DNA of 45,148 nt from positions 1-45,148 of the forward strand of contig JAFNVC010000030.1 in NCBI GenBank assembly GCA_017379935.1, read 5' to 3'. The notes beneath the pieces were generated by a model. The model had not been told where the DNA came from. It ran no database searches and worked only from the letters and a program-made list of their open reading frames with translations. A program made the position numbers and the translations under genes. This DNA is from Clostridia bacterium. Lineage in GTDB: Bacteria; Bacillota; Clostridia; Oscillospirales; Acutalibacteraceae. Positions 23,580 to 31,233 of this stretch are shown here, one piece after another. Position 1 is the stretch's first letter; every line of letters starts with the position of its first letter.

Positions 23580-24209
23580 TTAAATAATTTCCGAGAAAGC
23601 CTTATAAAGCTCTTCCTTGATAAGCTGATGTCCTGCGGCTGTCGGATGAATTCCGTCAACGCTCCAATAACGGTAATTGCCGTCTGCTGAAAGACTGTCG
23701 AATAATTTCTGCAGCGGGACAAATTTCAAGCCGAATTTTTCAGCCACTCTTTCGGACTTGATCGCCATTTTTCCGACCTCGGTGCTGAATTCATCCCATC
23801 TTTCATTTGTATGTAAGCCCTTCAGAACAAACGGCTCCAATATCATAATTCTGATTTCAGGTAAAGCCTCGGTTACCTCTTCGATAAGCATTCCGTAAAT
23901 CTTTTCAAATTTTTCGGGAGAAACGCCGCAATTCTGTGTAAGCTCGTGAGAAACGTCGTTCACACCGACAAGAATTGACATATAATCAGGCTTCAGATTT
24001 ATAATGTCTTCCTTGATTCGTGCATAGATATCTGTGATTCTATCACCGCTGACACCGCGGTTGATGAATTCGAACTCATTTTTACGGTTTTTTAAACAAT
24101 CAGCAGCAAGCATAAGGGCGTAGCCGCAACCGAGACCAAAATTGTCGTTGTTTTCATCGTCTCTGTTTGCATCTGTTATCGAATCACCCTGAAATAAAAA
24201 TTTCTTCAT
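23580..24209 (-). CDS. SGNH/GDSL-type hydrolase
   Basis: A 209-residue esterase of the SGNH superfamily. Block I is FQGDSITDANRD with the nucleophile serine (Ser10), block II the glycine in RGVSGDRI, block III the asparagine in VGVNDV, and block V the Asp and His in DGIHPTAAGH. Members hydrolyse acetyl or other esters on sugars, xylan or small lipids. No signal peptide, so intracellular. It lies downstream of a tRNA-Leu gene and its terminator; I see no separate promoter in the 36 bp between. It is co-oriented with the CapA-like gene. A carbohydrate de-esterifying role fits the region. Confidence 0.88.
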   Translation of the reverse strand: MKKFLFQGDSITDANRDDENNDNFGLGCGYALMLAADCLKNRKNEFEFINRGVSGDRITDIYARIKEDIINLKPDYMSILVGVNDVSHELTQNCGVSPEKFEKIYGMLIEEVTEALPEIRIMILEPFVLKGLHTNERWDEFSTEVGKMAIKSERVAEKFGLKFVPLQKLFDSLSADGNYRYWSVDGIHPTAAGHQLIKEELYKAFSEII

Positions 24210-24244
24210 ATTAAAACCTCGTGAATTTTATTGAAATAAAAGAA

Positions 24245-24270
24245 AAACTCAAGCCGTATGACTTGAGTTT
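24245..24270 (-). terminator. Intrinsic terminator after tRNA-Leu (minus)
   Basis: A 9-bp perfect stem AAACTCAAG (24245-24253) / CTTGAGTTT (24262-24270), loop of eight; the minus strand continues with TTTTCTTTT. It directly follows the tRNA CCA end. Confidence 0.85.
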
Positions 24271-24272
24271 TT

Positions 24273-24356
24273 TGGTGCGAGAGACGGGACTTGAACCCGT
24301 ACGGGATTACCACACGCCCCTCAAACGTGCGCGTCTGCCGATTCCGCCACTCTCGC
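24273..24356 (-). tRNA. tRNA-Leu (anticodon GAG)
   Basis: An 84-nt class II tRNA with acceptor stem GCGAGAG pairing CTCTCGC, a D arm, the anticodon loop TTGAGGG (anticodon GAG) closed by CACGT/GCGTG, a long variable arm typical of leucine tRNA, T arm GGGTTCAAGTCCC and an encoded CCA. It is identical in all 84 bases to the plus-strand copy at 33540. Confidence 0.97.
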
Positions 24357-24389
24357 ATATTTGGTTTTTGTCCTCAGCGAACGAGTGAA

Positions 24390-24418
24390 ATTATAGCAAA
24401 AACCAAGTAGTATGTCAA
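24390..24418 (-). promoter_or_regulatory. Consensus promoter of tRNA-Leu (minus copy)
   Basis: Minus strand TTGACA (24418-24413) and TATAAT (24395-24390) with a 17-bp spacer, 34 bp before the tRNA. A 10-bp inverted repeat (TTGGTTTTTG at 24361-24370 and its complement at 24397-24406) brackets the -10 box. Confidence 0.88.
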
Positions 24419-24436
24419 GCCTTTTTTGAAACTTTT

Positions 24437-25771
24437 TTAAATGTTTTTTAATTTTTTTGCGATATCAAGTAAAATATCTTTTTTGTTCACTGCTTTTTCG
24501 TCGATTATCAGCTCTAACAGCTTGTTCAGAACGGTACCGATTTCCCGTCCCTTGAAGCCGAGAGCAACAATATCCTGACCGCTGATCTCTAAATCTGAAA
24601 GCCTGAGACAGGCATCTGACTTCTCGATTTCGTCAAGCTGCTTTTCAGCAATTTCGTAGGATTTGATATCCCCCTCGTAATAATCTGGGTTTTTACCTGC
24701 GGCATCTCCTCGCATTAGCTCAATAGTCTGCCTTACCGTATCACAAGAATAATCCGCACATAGCCTCGCGATTCGTCTTTTATCTCCGTTAGGTCTTGTA
24801 TCGTGCAGGCGGATGATATCGCAAATCTTACTGATTTCCGCGTTTGAGAACCGCAGTCCTTTCATAATATCCGATGCCATTTCAGCGCTCAGCTCGGGAT
24901 GCCCCTTGAAATGAGCAATGCCATTATCGTCAAGATAAAATTTCTGTGGCTTACCGATATCGTGAAAAAGAGCCGCAATCCGTAAAGCAGGTGTGTTTTT
25001 AACTCCCGAAACAACCTTTGCCGTGTGTTCCCATACGTCATATATATGAAAAGGCGTGTTCTGCGGAAAACCGTCGCTTTCCTTTAATTCGGGTATGATT
25101 GTGAATATAACATCCTTATAGTCCTTAAGTATACGCTCAACGCCCTTGCCTCGTAAGAGCTTTATAAGCTCAACACGGATTCTTTCGCTGGCAACATTCA
25201 GCAAAAGGTGAGCGTTTGACCGGATGCTTTCTTCGGTACTGCCGTCAATGGTGAAATCAAGAACACTTGCAAAACGCAAAGCACGCATAATTCTTAATGC
25301 ATCCTCATTGAATCGTGTGTCGGGATTTCCGACGCAGCGGATAATTCTGGATTTTATATCCTGCTGACCTCCGAACGGATCAATGAGACCGCTCGTTTGG
25401 TTGTAAGCCATAGCATTAACCGTAAAGTCACGTCTGCTGAGATCCTTTACGATATCTGTTGTGAATTCGACGTTATCGGGACGTCTGCTGTCGTGATATT
25501 CGCCGTCAATTCGCATTGTTGTGATTTCAAGGTGCACACCGTCAACGATAACGGTGACTGTACCGTGCTTGATTCCGGTAGGTATTACTCGGTAATCCTT
25601 AAAAATGCTGATTGTTTCTTCGGGGGTGGAGGAGGTCGTGATATCCCAATCGTCGGGAGCTTTACCCATAATTGAATCACGGACACAGCCGCCGACGGCA
25701 TACGCGACAAAGCCGCTTTCTTCAAGCAGCCTTAATGCCGTGTCAACATATCCGGGATATTCAATAAACAT
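24437..25771 (-). CDS. cca: CCA-adding enzyme / poly(A) polymerase family with HD domain
   Basis: Class II nucleotidyltransferase that adds or repairs the 3' CCA of tRNAs. The 444-residue product has the N-terminal head AYAVGGCVRDSIMGK, the metal-binding DDWDITT (Asp-x-Asp), RRDFTVNAMAY, the nucleotide-binding R-rich RFNEDALRIMRALRFA helix, and a C-terminal HD domain with LFHDIGKP (about 270). The domain order matches the Firmicutes/clostridial type with an HD domain. It is monocistronic and ends just upstream of the promoter of tRNA-Leu. Both tRNA-Leu genes here already encode CCA, so its role is likely repair or other tRNAs. Confidence 0.93.
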   Translation of the reverse strand: MFIEYPGYVDTALRLLEESGFVAYAVGGCVRDSIMGKAPDDWDITTSSTPEETISIFKDYRVIPTGIKHGTVTVIVDGVHLEITTMRIDGEYHDSRRPDNVEFTTDIVKDLSRRDFTVNAMAYNQTSGLIDPFGGQQDIKSRIIRCVGNPDTRFNEDALRIMRALRFASVLDFTIDGSTEESIRSNAHLLLNVASERIRVELIKLLRGKGVERILKDYKDVIFTIIPELKESDGFPQNTPFHIYDVWEHTAKVVSGVKNTPALRIAALFHDIGKPQKFYLDDNGIAHFKGHPELSAEMASDIMKGLRFSNAEISKICDIIRLHDTRPNGDKRRIARLCADYSCDTVRQTIELMRGDAAGKNPDYYEGDIKSYEIAEKQLDEIEKSDACLRLSDLEISGQDIVALGFKGREIGTVLNKLLELIIDEKAVNKKDILLDIAKKLKNI

Positions 25772-25781
25772 TTTATCACCC

Positions 25782-25810
25782 TTTACAATATTAACATTTT
25801 ACAGTATAAT
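25782..25810 (+). promoter_or_regulatory. Promoter of the ArsC-like gene
   Basis: TTTACA (25782-25787) and TATAAT (25805-25810) with a 17-bp spacer, 30 bp before the ATG, divergent from cca. Confidence 0.78.
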
Positions 25811-25839
25811 TATCAAGACTAAATACAAAAGGTGATTAA

Positions 25840-26181
25840 ATGAATATTCAGATTTACGGCAAATCAAAGTGCTTTGACACAAAAAAGGCTGAAAGATATT
25901 TCAAGGAACGCAGAATAAAGTATCAGTTCGTTGATCTTATAAAGTTCGGTATGAGCGAGGGTGAGTACCGTAACATTAAAAGTGCAGTCGGAGGTATGGA
26001 TGCACTTATTGACGAAAAGTCAAAGGCGTACGAGGATTGCTTCATTAAATATCTTGCGAGTAAGGAAGCGGTTGAAGAAAAGCTTCTTGAGAATCAGTCT
26101 CTTTTCAAAACTCCGATTGTCAGAAACGGCAAAAAGGCTACCGTAGGCTACAAGCCTGAAATATGGAAAGATTGGGAATAA
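25840..26181 (+). CDS. ArsC/Spx-family thioredoxin-fold protein
   Basis: A 113-residue protein of the ArsC/YffB family. The thioredoxin-like start is IYGKSKCFDTKKAERYFKER with a single cysteine (Cys11); the second cysteine of the Spx CxxC is replaced by Thr (CFDT). The middle helix-rich segment and the FKTPIVRNGKKATVGYKPE end, with the cis-Pro and conserved GYK/P, fit the family. It may be a reductase using one cysteine with an external thiol, as ArsC does; arsenate specificity is doubtful because no ars genes are near. It has its own promoter. Confidence 0.8.
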   Translation: MNIQIYGKSKCFDTKKAERYFKERRIKYQFVDLIKFGMSEGEYRNIKSAVGGMDALIDEKSKAYEDCFIKYLASKEAVEEKLLENQSLFKTPIVRNGKKATVGYKPEIWKDWE

Positions 26182-26194
26182 AAATAAAAAACGA

Positions 26195-26223
26195 TTGAAA
26201 TCTGTTTTTTATTGTGGTATTAT
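26195..26223 (+). promoter_or_regulatory. Promoter of the secreted HTH-like protein gene
   Basis: TTGAAA (26195-26200) and TATTAT (26218-26223) with a 17-bp spacer, 34 bp before the ATG. An AT-rich stem (AATAAAAAAC/GTTTTTTATT) overlaps it and may act as a weak terminator of the ArsC-like gene. Confidence 0.55.
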
Positions 26224-26256
26224 ATTCCCGTTAATTAAATCAAAGGAGATTTTATA

Positions 26257-26610
26257 ATGAAAAACACAATTATTTCCTGTATCGTTGCTATTCTTTGTGT
26301 CGTTGCTCTTTGCGTAACTTACGCTTCATGCACACCCGCTACCGAGGCTGATACAGCTGTAGCTGATTATCTCACGGAAGCAGAGGCTGCGGATTACATC
26401 GGTGTAACTGACGAGGTTATGGTTATGATGCGTTCTAAGCTCGGTCTTTTCAAGGGTGCATATATGACATATATGTATCTTGACGCTAACGGTAAAGAGG
26501 TAACTGATATCGTTTACAAAAAGGAAGCTCTCAACGAGGCTCTTGATAAGATTATGGAGGAGCACGGTGCTTATAACTTCAAGTTCCTTCAGGAAGCTGA
26601 AAGTAAATAA
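26257..26610 (+). CDS. Small secreted or membrane-tethered protein with excisionase-like (HTH_17) domain
   Basis: A 117-residue protein. The N-terminus (1-24) is a signal-like hydrophobic segment ending in TYASC, a possible lipoprotein cysteine (Cys25) though the -3 residue is not Leu. The remainder has the pattern YLTEAEAADYIGVTDEVMVMM, which resembles HTH_17/excisionase domains (YLTxxEAAxxLGVS), followed by a wing-like beta segment (VTDIVYKKEALNEAL). In this position it is predicted outside the cytoplasm, so DNA binding is unlikely and the fold may serve peptide or ligand binding. Good AAAGGAG site. I do not know a named family with this architecture. Confidence 0.6.
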   Translation: MKNTIISCIVAILCVVALCVTYASCTPATEADTAVADYLTEAEAADYIGVTDEVMVMMRSKLGLFKGAYMTYMYLDANGKEVTDIVYKKEALNEALDKIMEEHGAYNFKFLQEAESK

Positions 26611-26660
26611 TTTTTTGGCACAGATTAAATTCTGTGCCTTATTTTTAGGTTGGTGAAATT

Positions 26661-26969
26661 ATGATTTTAAGAGATGAAAACGGAAAAGCTGTCGGCATTG
26701 AACGTCTTTCTGACATAACAAAGGAAATTGATGATATTGAAAGTATTTTCAATAAAGCAATCAAGAACAAGAAAAAAGGCGGAGCTATGTCAGAAGAAGA
26801 AAAGGAAGCACTTAAATTACGTCTCGGCGATGTAAAGGTGCTTATGGCAGGCGTTGACGACGAAGTTAAAAAGTCAGCAAATGCGATGGAGGTTATTGCT
26901 TTTATCAAATCTCTTACGAAGCTTAAAAAACTTGCTGATAATGCAAAGGCTGAATTTGAAAATGATTGA
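26661..26969 (+). CDS. Small charged helical protein of unknown function
   Basis: A 102-residue, lysine- and glutamate-rich, probably all-helical protein with no cysteine and no membrane segment. I recognise no family. Its stop codon overlaps the ATG of the pseudouridine synthase gene by eight bases, indicating translational coupling, and its ribosome site is weak. Codon use matches the neighbours, so it is probably a real gene, but the function is unknown. Confidence 0.55.
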   Translation: MILRDENGKAVGIERLSDITKEIDDIESIFNKAIKNKKKGGAMSEEEKEALKLRLGDVKVLMAGVDDEVKKSANAMEVIAFIKSLTKLKKLADNAKAEFEND

Positions 26970-27588
26970 TATTTTATTTGAAAACAAGGATTTTGTTGTC
27001 TGCATAAAGCCTGTCGGTATATGCTCGCAAAGCGAAAAGGCTGAGGATATGGTAAAGCTGCTCAGGGCTCAGACGGGATCTGATATTTTCCCTGTTCACC
27101 GTCTTGATACGGCTGTCGGCGGAACAATGGTATTTGCTAAGAATTCAAAAACTGCCGCATTGCTTTCTAAACAGATCACTGACGGTACATTTAAAAAGAA
27201 GTATCTTGCTGTTATAACGGGCAGGCCTGAGGAAAAAAGCGGAGTGTTGAAGGATTTACTGTTCAAGGATTCCTCTAAAAACAAGACTTTTGTTGTCAGA
27301 CGTGAGCGCAGGGGAGTGAAAAAAGCATCCCTCGAGTATGAAACGCTGATGACAGCCGAAGGCTTATCGCTTGTCAGTATATTACTTCATACAGGACGAA
27401 CTCATCAGATAAGGGTTCAGTTTGCATCCAGAAAAATGCCGCTTGTCGGTGACGGAAAATACGGAAGCAAGGATAACCGATGCTCGGTTGCTTTGTGGTC
27501 AAATGAAGTTTCTTTTATCTATAATTCTGACAAAATGACGTTTTTGTCAGAACCCGATAAAGCAACATTTCCTTGGAATTTGTTTTAA
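26962..27588 (+). CDS. RluA-family RNA pseudouridine synthase
   Basis: A 208-residue pseudouridine synthase. The catalytic motif PVHRLDTAVGGTMVFAK (about 44-60) carries the nucleophilic aspartate in HRLD. Further family motifs are KKYLAVITG, LLHTGRTHQIRVQFA and PLVGDGKYG. There is no N-terminal S4 domain, as in the short RluA/TruC group, so it targets tRNA or 23S rRNA positions that cannot be named from sequence. I place the start at ATG 26962, inside the end of the upstream gene, because the homologous sequence begins MIDILFENKDFVVCIKP; the longer frame is not family-like. Confidence 0.9.
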   Translation: MIDILFENKDFVVCIKPVGICSQSEKAEDMVKLLRAQTGSDIFPVHRLDTAVGGTMVFAKNSKTAALLSKQITDGTFKKKYLAVITGRPEEKSGVLKDLLFKDSSKNKTFVVRRERRGVKKASLEYETLMTAEGLSLVSILLHTGRTHQIRVQFASRKMPLVGDGKYGSKDNRCSVALWSNEVSFIYNSDKMTFLSEPDKATFPWNLF

Positions 27589-27652
27589 TTTATATAAAGT
27601 TTTTCAGTTTTAATGACTTTTTTGTCCATTTTATGGTTTTTCTTGTTTTGGG

Positions 27653-27682
27653 TTGATTTAACATTTATAATTATGATATAAT
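27653..27682 (+). promoter_or_regulatory. Promoter of the acyltransferase-ACP operon
   Basis: TTGATT (27653-27658) and TATAAT (27677-27682) with an 18-bp spacer, 33 bp before the GTG start. Confidence 0.7.
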
Positions 27683-27714
27683 CGATGCAATGTTAAAATG
27701 GAGGTGTATGTATA

Positions 27715-29025
27715 GTGTCGAAGGAATACGGAAAATTTGTCCGCGGAGGTGCTCCCGAGACCGAAAAATTTGACATTAACAAACCGGTTGTAAAAACTCG
27801 TGCTTATCTTCTTCCCTTTGTATGGGCTTATTGTAATTTAAGAAGAGCTCATCATCTTGAGCCGATAAAGAAAATCAGAATGGAAGGACTTAAGCCGCCT
27901 TATATTATGTTGTGTAACCACAACTCATTCTATGATTTCTATGTTATGATGTGTGCTATTGCTCCTTACAGAGCAATTCATCCGGCTGCAGTTGATGACT
28001 ATATCGGCAGAGAGTATCTGCTTCGTATTGCAGGTACCGTTCCGAAGAGAAAGTACACTGCAGATATCAGCCTGCTCAGAGTTGCCAGACAGGCACTCAA
28101 AGAGAATCAGATTTTTGGTATCTACGCTGAGGCGAGATATTCGCTTTGCGGTGTAACTGAGGTTATTCCCGATGCTATCGGCCAGCTTATCAAGCATCAT
28201 AAGGTTCCTGTTGTTGTTCTTAACTGTAAGGGCCACCACATTTACGATCCGTTCTGGGGCGATCATAAAAAGAGATTTGTTACAGGTCTCGAAACAACAA
28301 TGGAACAGGTGCTTACTCCTGATGAAATCAAGAACCTGACTCCCGATGAAATCACTGAAAAAGTCAGAACTGCAATGTATAACGACGATTTCCGCTGGCA
28401 GAGCGAGAATCGTGTCAAGATGTCTTACAGAAAGCGTGCTGAGGGTCTTCATAAGGTTCTTTATCAGTGCCCGCATTGTATGACTGAGTACAAGATGAAC
28501 TCAAAGGGAGCGGATATCTTCTGTGAGCACTGCGGAAAGAGATGGACTCTTAACGAGTACGGCGAGCTTGTAGCACAGAGCGGTGAAACCGAATTCAAGT
28601 TTGCATCCGACTGGTATAAGTGGGAACGCGAGCAGGTCAAGAAGGAAGTTCTCGCAGGTACATATCGTTTTGAAAGTGAATGTCACGTCAACGATCTCCC
28701 GAACTCAAAGGGTTATGTCCGTCTCGGTAACGGTAAGATTGTACATGATCTTAACGGCTTCCATGTTGAGGGTATCAAGGACTATGACGGTCAGCCGTTT
28801 GAGATGAACATTGATTCTGCAGGTCAGTACGCTGTCCATGTTGAATATAACTACCGCTTCGGCCAGTATAAGGATTGTATCGACCTTAATACTCTTGACG
28901 ATACCTGGTATGTTTATCCGCATGCAGAGGAGTTTTCAGTAACGAAGATTTCACTTGCAACAGAAGAAATTTATAATGAAATTTGGCGCAAGCGTAAAGA
29001 AGAACGTCTTGCAGCTTCTAAATAA
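27715..29025 (+). CDS. PlsC-like acyltransferase with C-terminal zinc ribbon
   Basis: A 436-residue protein. The N-terminal domain is a glycerophosphate/lysophosphatidate-acyltransferase fold: the HX4D motif is His69-Asp74 (NHNSFYD) and the second block is IYAEARYS (Glu139, Arg141). Unusually, a zinc ribbon follows (Cys252-x2-Cys255, then Cys270-x2-Cys273), then a C-terminal domain of about 150 residues with DWYKWEREQ and beta-rich sequence. A second gene at 36464 has the same layout. The GTG start follows GGAGGTG. The next gene, 15 bp downstream, is an acyl carrier protein, suggesting acyl-ACP as donor; the acceptor is unknown. Confidence 0.82.
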   Translation: MSKEYGKFVRGGAPETEKFDINKPVVKTRAYLLPFVWAYCNLRRAHHLEPIKKIRMEGLKPPYIMLCNHNSFYDFYVMMCAIAPYRAIHPAAVDDYIGREYLLRIAGTVPKRKYTADISLLRVARQALKENQIFGIYAEARYSLCGVTEVIPDAIGQLIKHHKVPVVVLNCKGHHIYDPFWGDHKKRFVTGLETTMEQVLTPDEIKNLTPDEITEKVRTAMYNDDFRWQSENRVKMSYRKRAEGLHKVLYQCPHCMTEYKMNSKGADIFCEHCGKRWTLNEYGELVAQSGETEFKFASDWYKWEREQVKKEVLAGTYRFESECHVNDLPNSKGYVRLGNGKIVHDLNGFHVEGIKDYDGQPFEMNIDSAGQYAVHVEYNYRFGQYKDCIDLNTLDDTWYVYPHAEEFSVTKISLATEEIYNEIWRKRKEERLAASK

Positions 29026-29040
29026 GAAAGGAATATTATT

Positions 29041-29271
29041 ATGGATATCAGAAACGACATGCTCGAAATGCTCAGAGATTACACAGATGGCAGAATCACA
29101 GAGGTTAACCCCGATGATGTTCTCACTTCAGACCTCGGTCTTAACTCTTTTGAACTCTTCGATATGATTTGCCTTATCGAGGAAAAGTATGAGATTACAA
29201 TTCCCGACAGAGTTCTTCCGACACTTGTAACAGTCAAGGATGTTGTTGAATATCTCGAAGCTAACGTATAA
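29041..29271 (+). CDS. Acyl carrier protein
   Basis: A 76-residue acidic helical protein of ACP size. The 4'-phosphopantetheine site is Ser36 in SDLGLNSFELFDM (the usual DSL is NSF here), flanked by typical helices and EEKYEITIPD. Housekeeping AcpP usually sits with fab genes; this copy is paired instead with the zinc-ribbon acyltransferase, 15 bp upstream, and is followed by a terminator. That suggests a dedicated acyl carrier for the acyltransferase. RBS AAAGGA. Confidence 0.93.
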   Translation: MDIRNDMLEMLRDYTDGRITEVNPDDVLTSDLGLNSFELFDMICLIEEKYEITIPDRVLPTLVTVKDVVEYLEANV

Positions 29272-29279
29272 TTTCAGAA

Positions 29280-29305
29280 AAGACGGCCTTGTGCCGTCTT
29301 TTTTT
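29280..29305 (+). terminator. Intrinsic terminator after the ACP gene
   Basis: An 8-bp perfect stem AAGACGGC (29280-29287) / GCCGTCTT (29293-29300), loop of five, then a T-run to 29305. Confidence 0.92.
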
Positions 29306-29324
29306 ATAAGTGAGGTGCATAGCT

Positions 29325-29747
29325 ATGAAGGTTAAGAAAATTGATAACACTTATGTTCTTCGCCTTGAAATCGGCGATGAAATTATAGATAGCATTAAAA
29401 CACTTTGTAAGCAAGAGGGGATAACGGCAGGAACTGTGCAGGGGATAGGCGCGACAGATTGCATTGACATCGGATATTACTCGCTTGAGTCAAAGCAATA
29501 TCACACCGTTAATTTCAATGAGCAGTTTGAAATAATTTCTCTTACGGGAAATATCAGTGTAAAAGATAATGAGCCTTATCTGCATTTGCACGGAGCATTT
29601 TCAAGAGCGGATTATTCTGTTGTAGCCGGACATCTTAACAGTGCGGTTATCAGTATAACGGCTGAAATTTTTGTAACATCCTTAAATGCAACATTAAACA
29701 GAGCTGTAAGCGCAGAGACAGGTTTGAATATTTTTAATATAAATTAA
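29325..29747 (+). CDS. PPC/DUF296-domain protein
   Basis: A 140-residue single-domain protein of the plant-and-prokaryote conserved (PPC, DUF296) family. Visible family pattern: GTVQGIGATDCIDIGYYS, EIISLTGNISV, then YLHLHGAFSRADYSVVAGHLNSAVISITAEIFV, with histidines that bind metal in structures of homologues. Function of bacterial members is not established. The ATG at 29325 is preferred: it has a GAGGTG site, and the upstream in-frame GTG at 29310 lies within the ribosome site. It follows the ACP gene terminator. Confidence 0.85.
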   Translation: MKVKKIDNTYVLRLEIGDEIIDSIKTLCKQEGITAGTVQGIGATDCIDIGYYSLESKQYHTVNFNEQFEIISLTGNISVKDNEPYLHLHGAFSRADYSVVAGHLNSAVISITAEIFVTSLNATLNRAVSAETGLNIFNIN

Positions 29748-29799
29748 ACACATTCTACAAAAGTGTTGAAGAATATTGTTTATAATAAACAAAACGATA

Positions 29800-29828
29800 T
29801 TGACAAAACAGTAAAAATGTATTAAAAT
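29800..29828 (+). promoter_or_regulatory. Promoter of the lipase gene
   Basis: TTGACA (29800-29805) and TAAAAT (29823-29828) with a 17-bp spacer, 32 bp before the ATG. Confidence 0.8.
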
Positions 29829-29860
29829 ATACTCATAATAGAAAGTAAAGAGGTGTTTTT

Positions 29861-31132
29861 ATGCAGGCTTTGTTATCTGTTTGGGTTTCTTTTGTAATGC
29901 TTTTTGTTAATTTTGTTCCGGGCTTCGTTGCGCCGACTGTCACTGAAGAGCCTGTGAAGACTTATCCGTACGTCTTCGTTCACGGTTTTCTCGGCTGGGG
30001 TGAGGATGAAGGCATTGATGATGATATTGCTTATTGGGGTGCAACAGCTTGCGACCTTATCAAAAATATCAATGAAGCGGGCTATGAATGCTACAGTGCT
30101 TCCGTCGGACCTCTTTCGAGCAACTGGGACAGAGCTTGTGAGCTGTACGCCCAGTTGATGGGTACAACTGTTGACTACGGTGAGGCACACGCTAAAGCTC
30201 ATAATCACAGCCGTTACGGCAGAACCTACGCTAAGCCCCTTATTGAAAACTGGGGAGAAAAGGATGAGAACGGTCTTATCAATAAGGTTAATCTCATCGG
30301 CCACAGCTTCGGCGGTAATACAATCCGTTTGCTTCAGACTCTTCTTCAGAAGGGCAGTGCTGAGGAATGTTCAGCATCTCCTGAGAATGTTTCACCGTTG
30401 TTTACGGGCGGTAAGGTTGACTATATCAATGCGCTTGTAACTGTATGCTCACCGAATAACGGTACAACGCTTTATTATATTGCGGATGAGCTTAATATTG
30501 CGTTGGCTCTGACAGTTCTTGCATATACATATGCAGGTGTTATGGGGCGCTCTCCTTTCAACGGATATGTTGATTTCCATCTTGAGCAGTTCGGTCTTAC
30601 ATATGTTCCGGGCGAGCAATCACAGGACAGACATATTTTGGATGCGATGTTTATTATGCTCCAGCATTGGGAGGACACAGCTATGAATGATATGTCTCCC
30701 GACGGTGTTAAGGTGCTTAACGATATGTCCGACCTTGACCCGCATACTTATTATTTCTCTTACGCTTTTAACACATCGCAAAAGAGCAGCATCGGTAATC
30801 TCTACTATCCGCTTCCGAGCACATTTGCAGTTTTACAGCCGTTTACAGTAATGATCGGCAGCTATTACAGGAACGGAATCAGCGATTTTCCGATTGATGA
30901 CAGCTGGTTGCCGAATGACGGACTGGTAAGCGTTAAATCTGCTCTCTATCCGTTTGACGATGCACATAAGGATTATGACCCCGGTGATATTCCTGCGGGC
31001 ATATGGAATGTTATGCCCGTCAGCACGGGTGACCACGGAAGCGCAATCGGTATCGGAGTGTCCGAGGAGCTTACAACAGGATTTTATCTCGATATGATAT
31101 CGATGATAAATTCACTTCCCGTAACAAATTAA
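29861..31132 (+). CDS. Secreted zinc-containing lipase (family I.5-like)
   Basis: A 423-residue alpha/beta-hydrolase with an N-terminal signal-like hydrophobic segment (about 4-23). It matches thermostable Bacillus/Geobacillus lipases: YPYVFVHGFLGWGEDE oxyanion region, nucleophile Ser149 in GHSFGG, a Zn-site pattern of Asp90 (SSNWDRACE) plus His110 and His116 (spacing 20 and 6, as in Geobacillus L1 Asp61, His81, His87), then Asp in PNDGLVS and His in TGDHGSA. It hydrolyses lipid esters outside the cell. It has its own promoter, start ATG with AGAGGTG, and a terminator, and stands alone. Confidence 0.88.
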   Translation: MQALLSVWVSFVMLFVNFVPGFVAPTVTEEPVKTYPYVFVHGFLGWGEDEGIDDDIAYWGATACDLIKNINEAGYECYSASVGPLSSNWDRACELYAQLMGTTVDYGEAHAKAHNHSRYGRTYAKPLIENWGEKDENGLINKVNLIGHSFGGNTIRLLQTLLQKGSAEECSASPENVSPLFTGGKVDYINALVTVCSPNNGTTLYYIADELNIALALTVLAYTYAGVMGRSPFNGYVDFHLEQFGLTYVPGEQSQDRHILDAMFIMLQHWEDTAMNDMSPDGVKVLNDMSDLDPHTYYFSYAFNTSQKSSIGNLYYPLPSTFAVLQPFTVMIGSYYRNGISDFPIDDSWLPNDGLVSVKSALYPFDDAHKDYDPGDIPAGIWNVMPVSTGDHGSAIGIGVSEELTTGFYLDMISMINSLPVTN

Positions 31133-31145
31133 AAAACGATTTTAA

Positions 31146-31179
31146 GCGGTGCTGTCACTGACGGCACCGCAATTTTTTT
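31146..31179 (+). terminator. Intrinsic terminator after the lipase gene
   Basis: An 11-bp stem GCGGTGCTGTC (31146-31156) with GACGGCACCGC (31160-31170), one G-U pair, then a T-run 31173-31179. Confidence 0.9.
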
Positions 31180-31233
31180 AAAAAACTTAATAAAAGCAAA
31201 AAAACAGGTTAAATTAAAATCGGAGGTATATTT

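Noticed and set aside
22391-23722. CapA-like protein starting at 23722
   Set aside because: The extra 56 residues overlap the SGNH gene and do not look like CapA; the ATG at 23554 has a good ribosome site.
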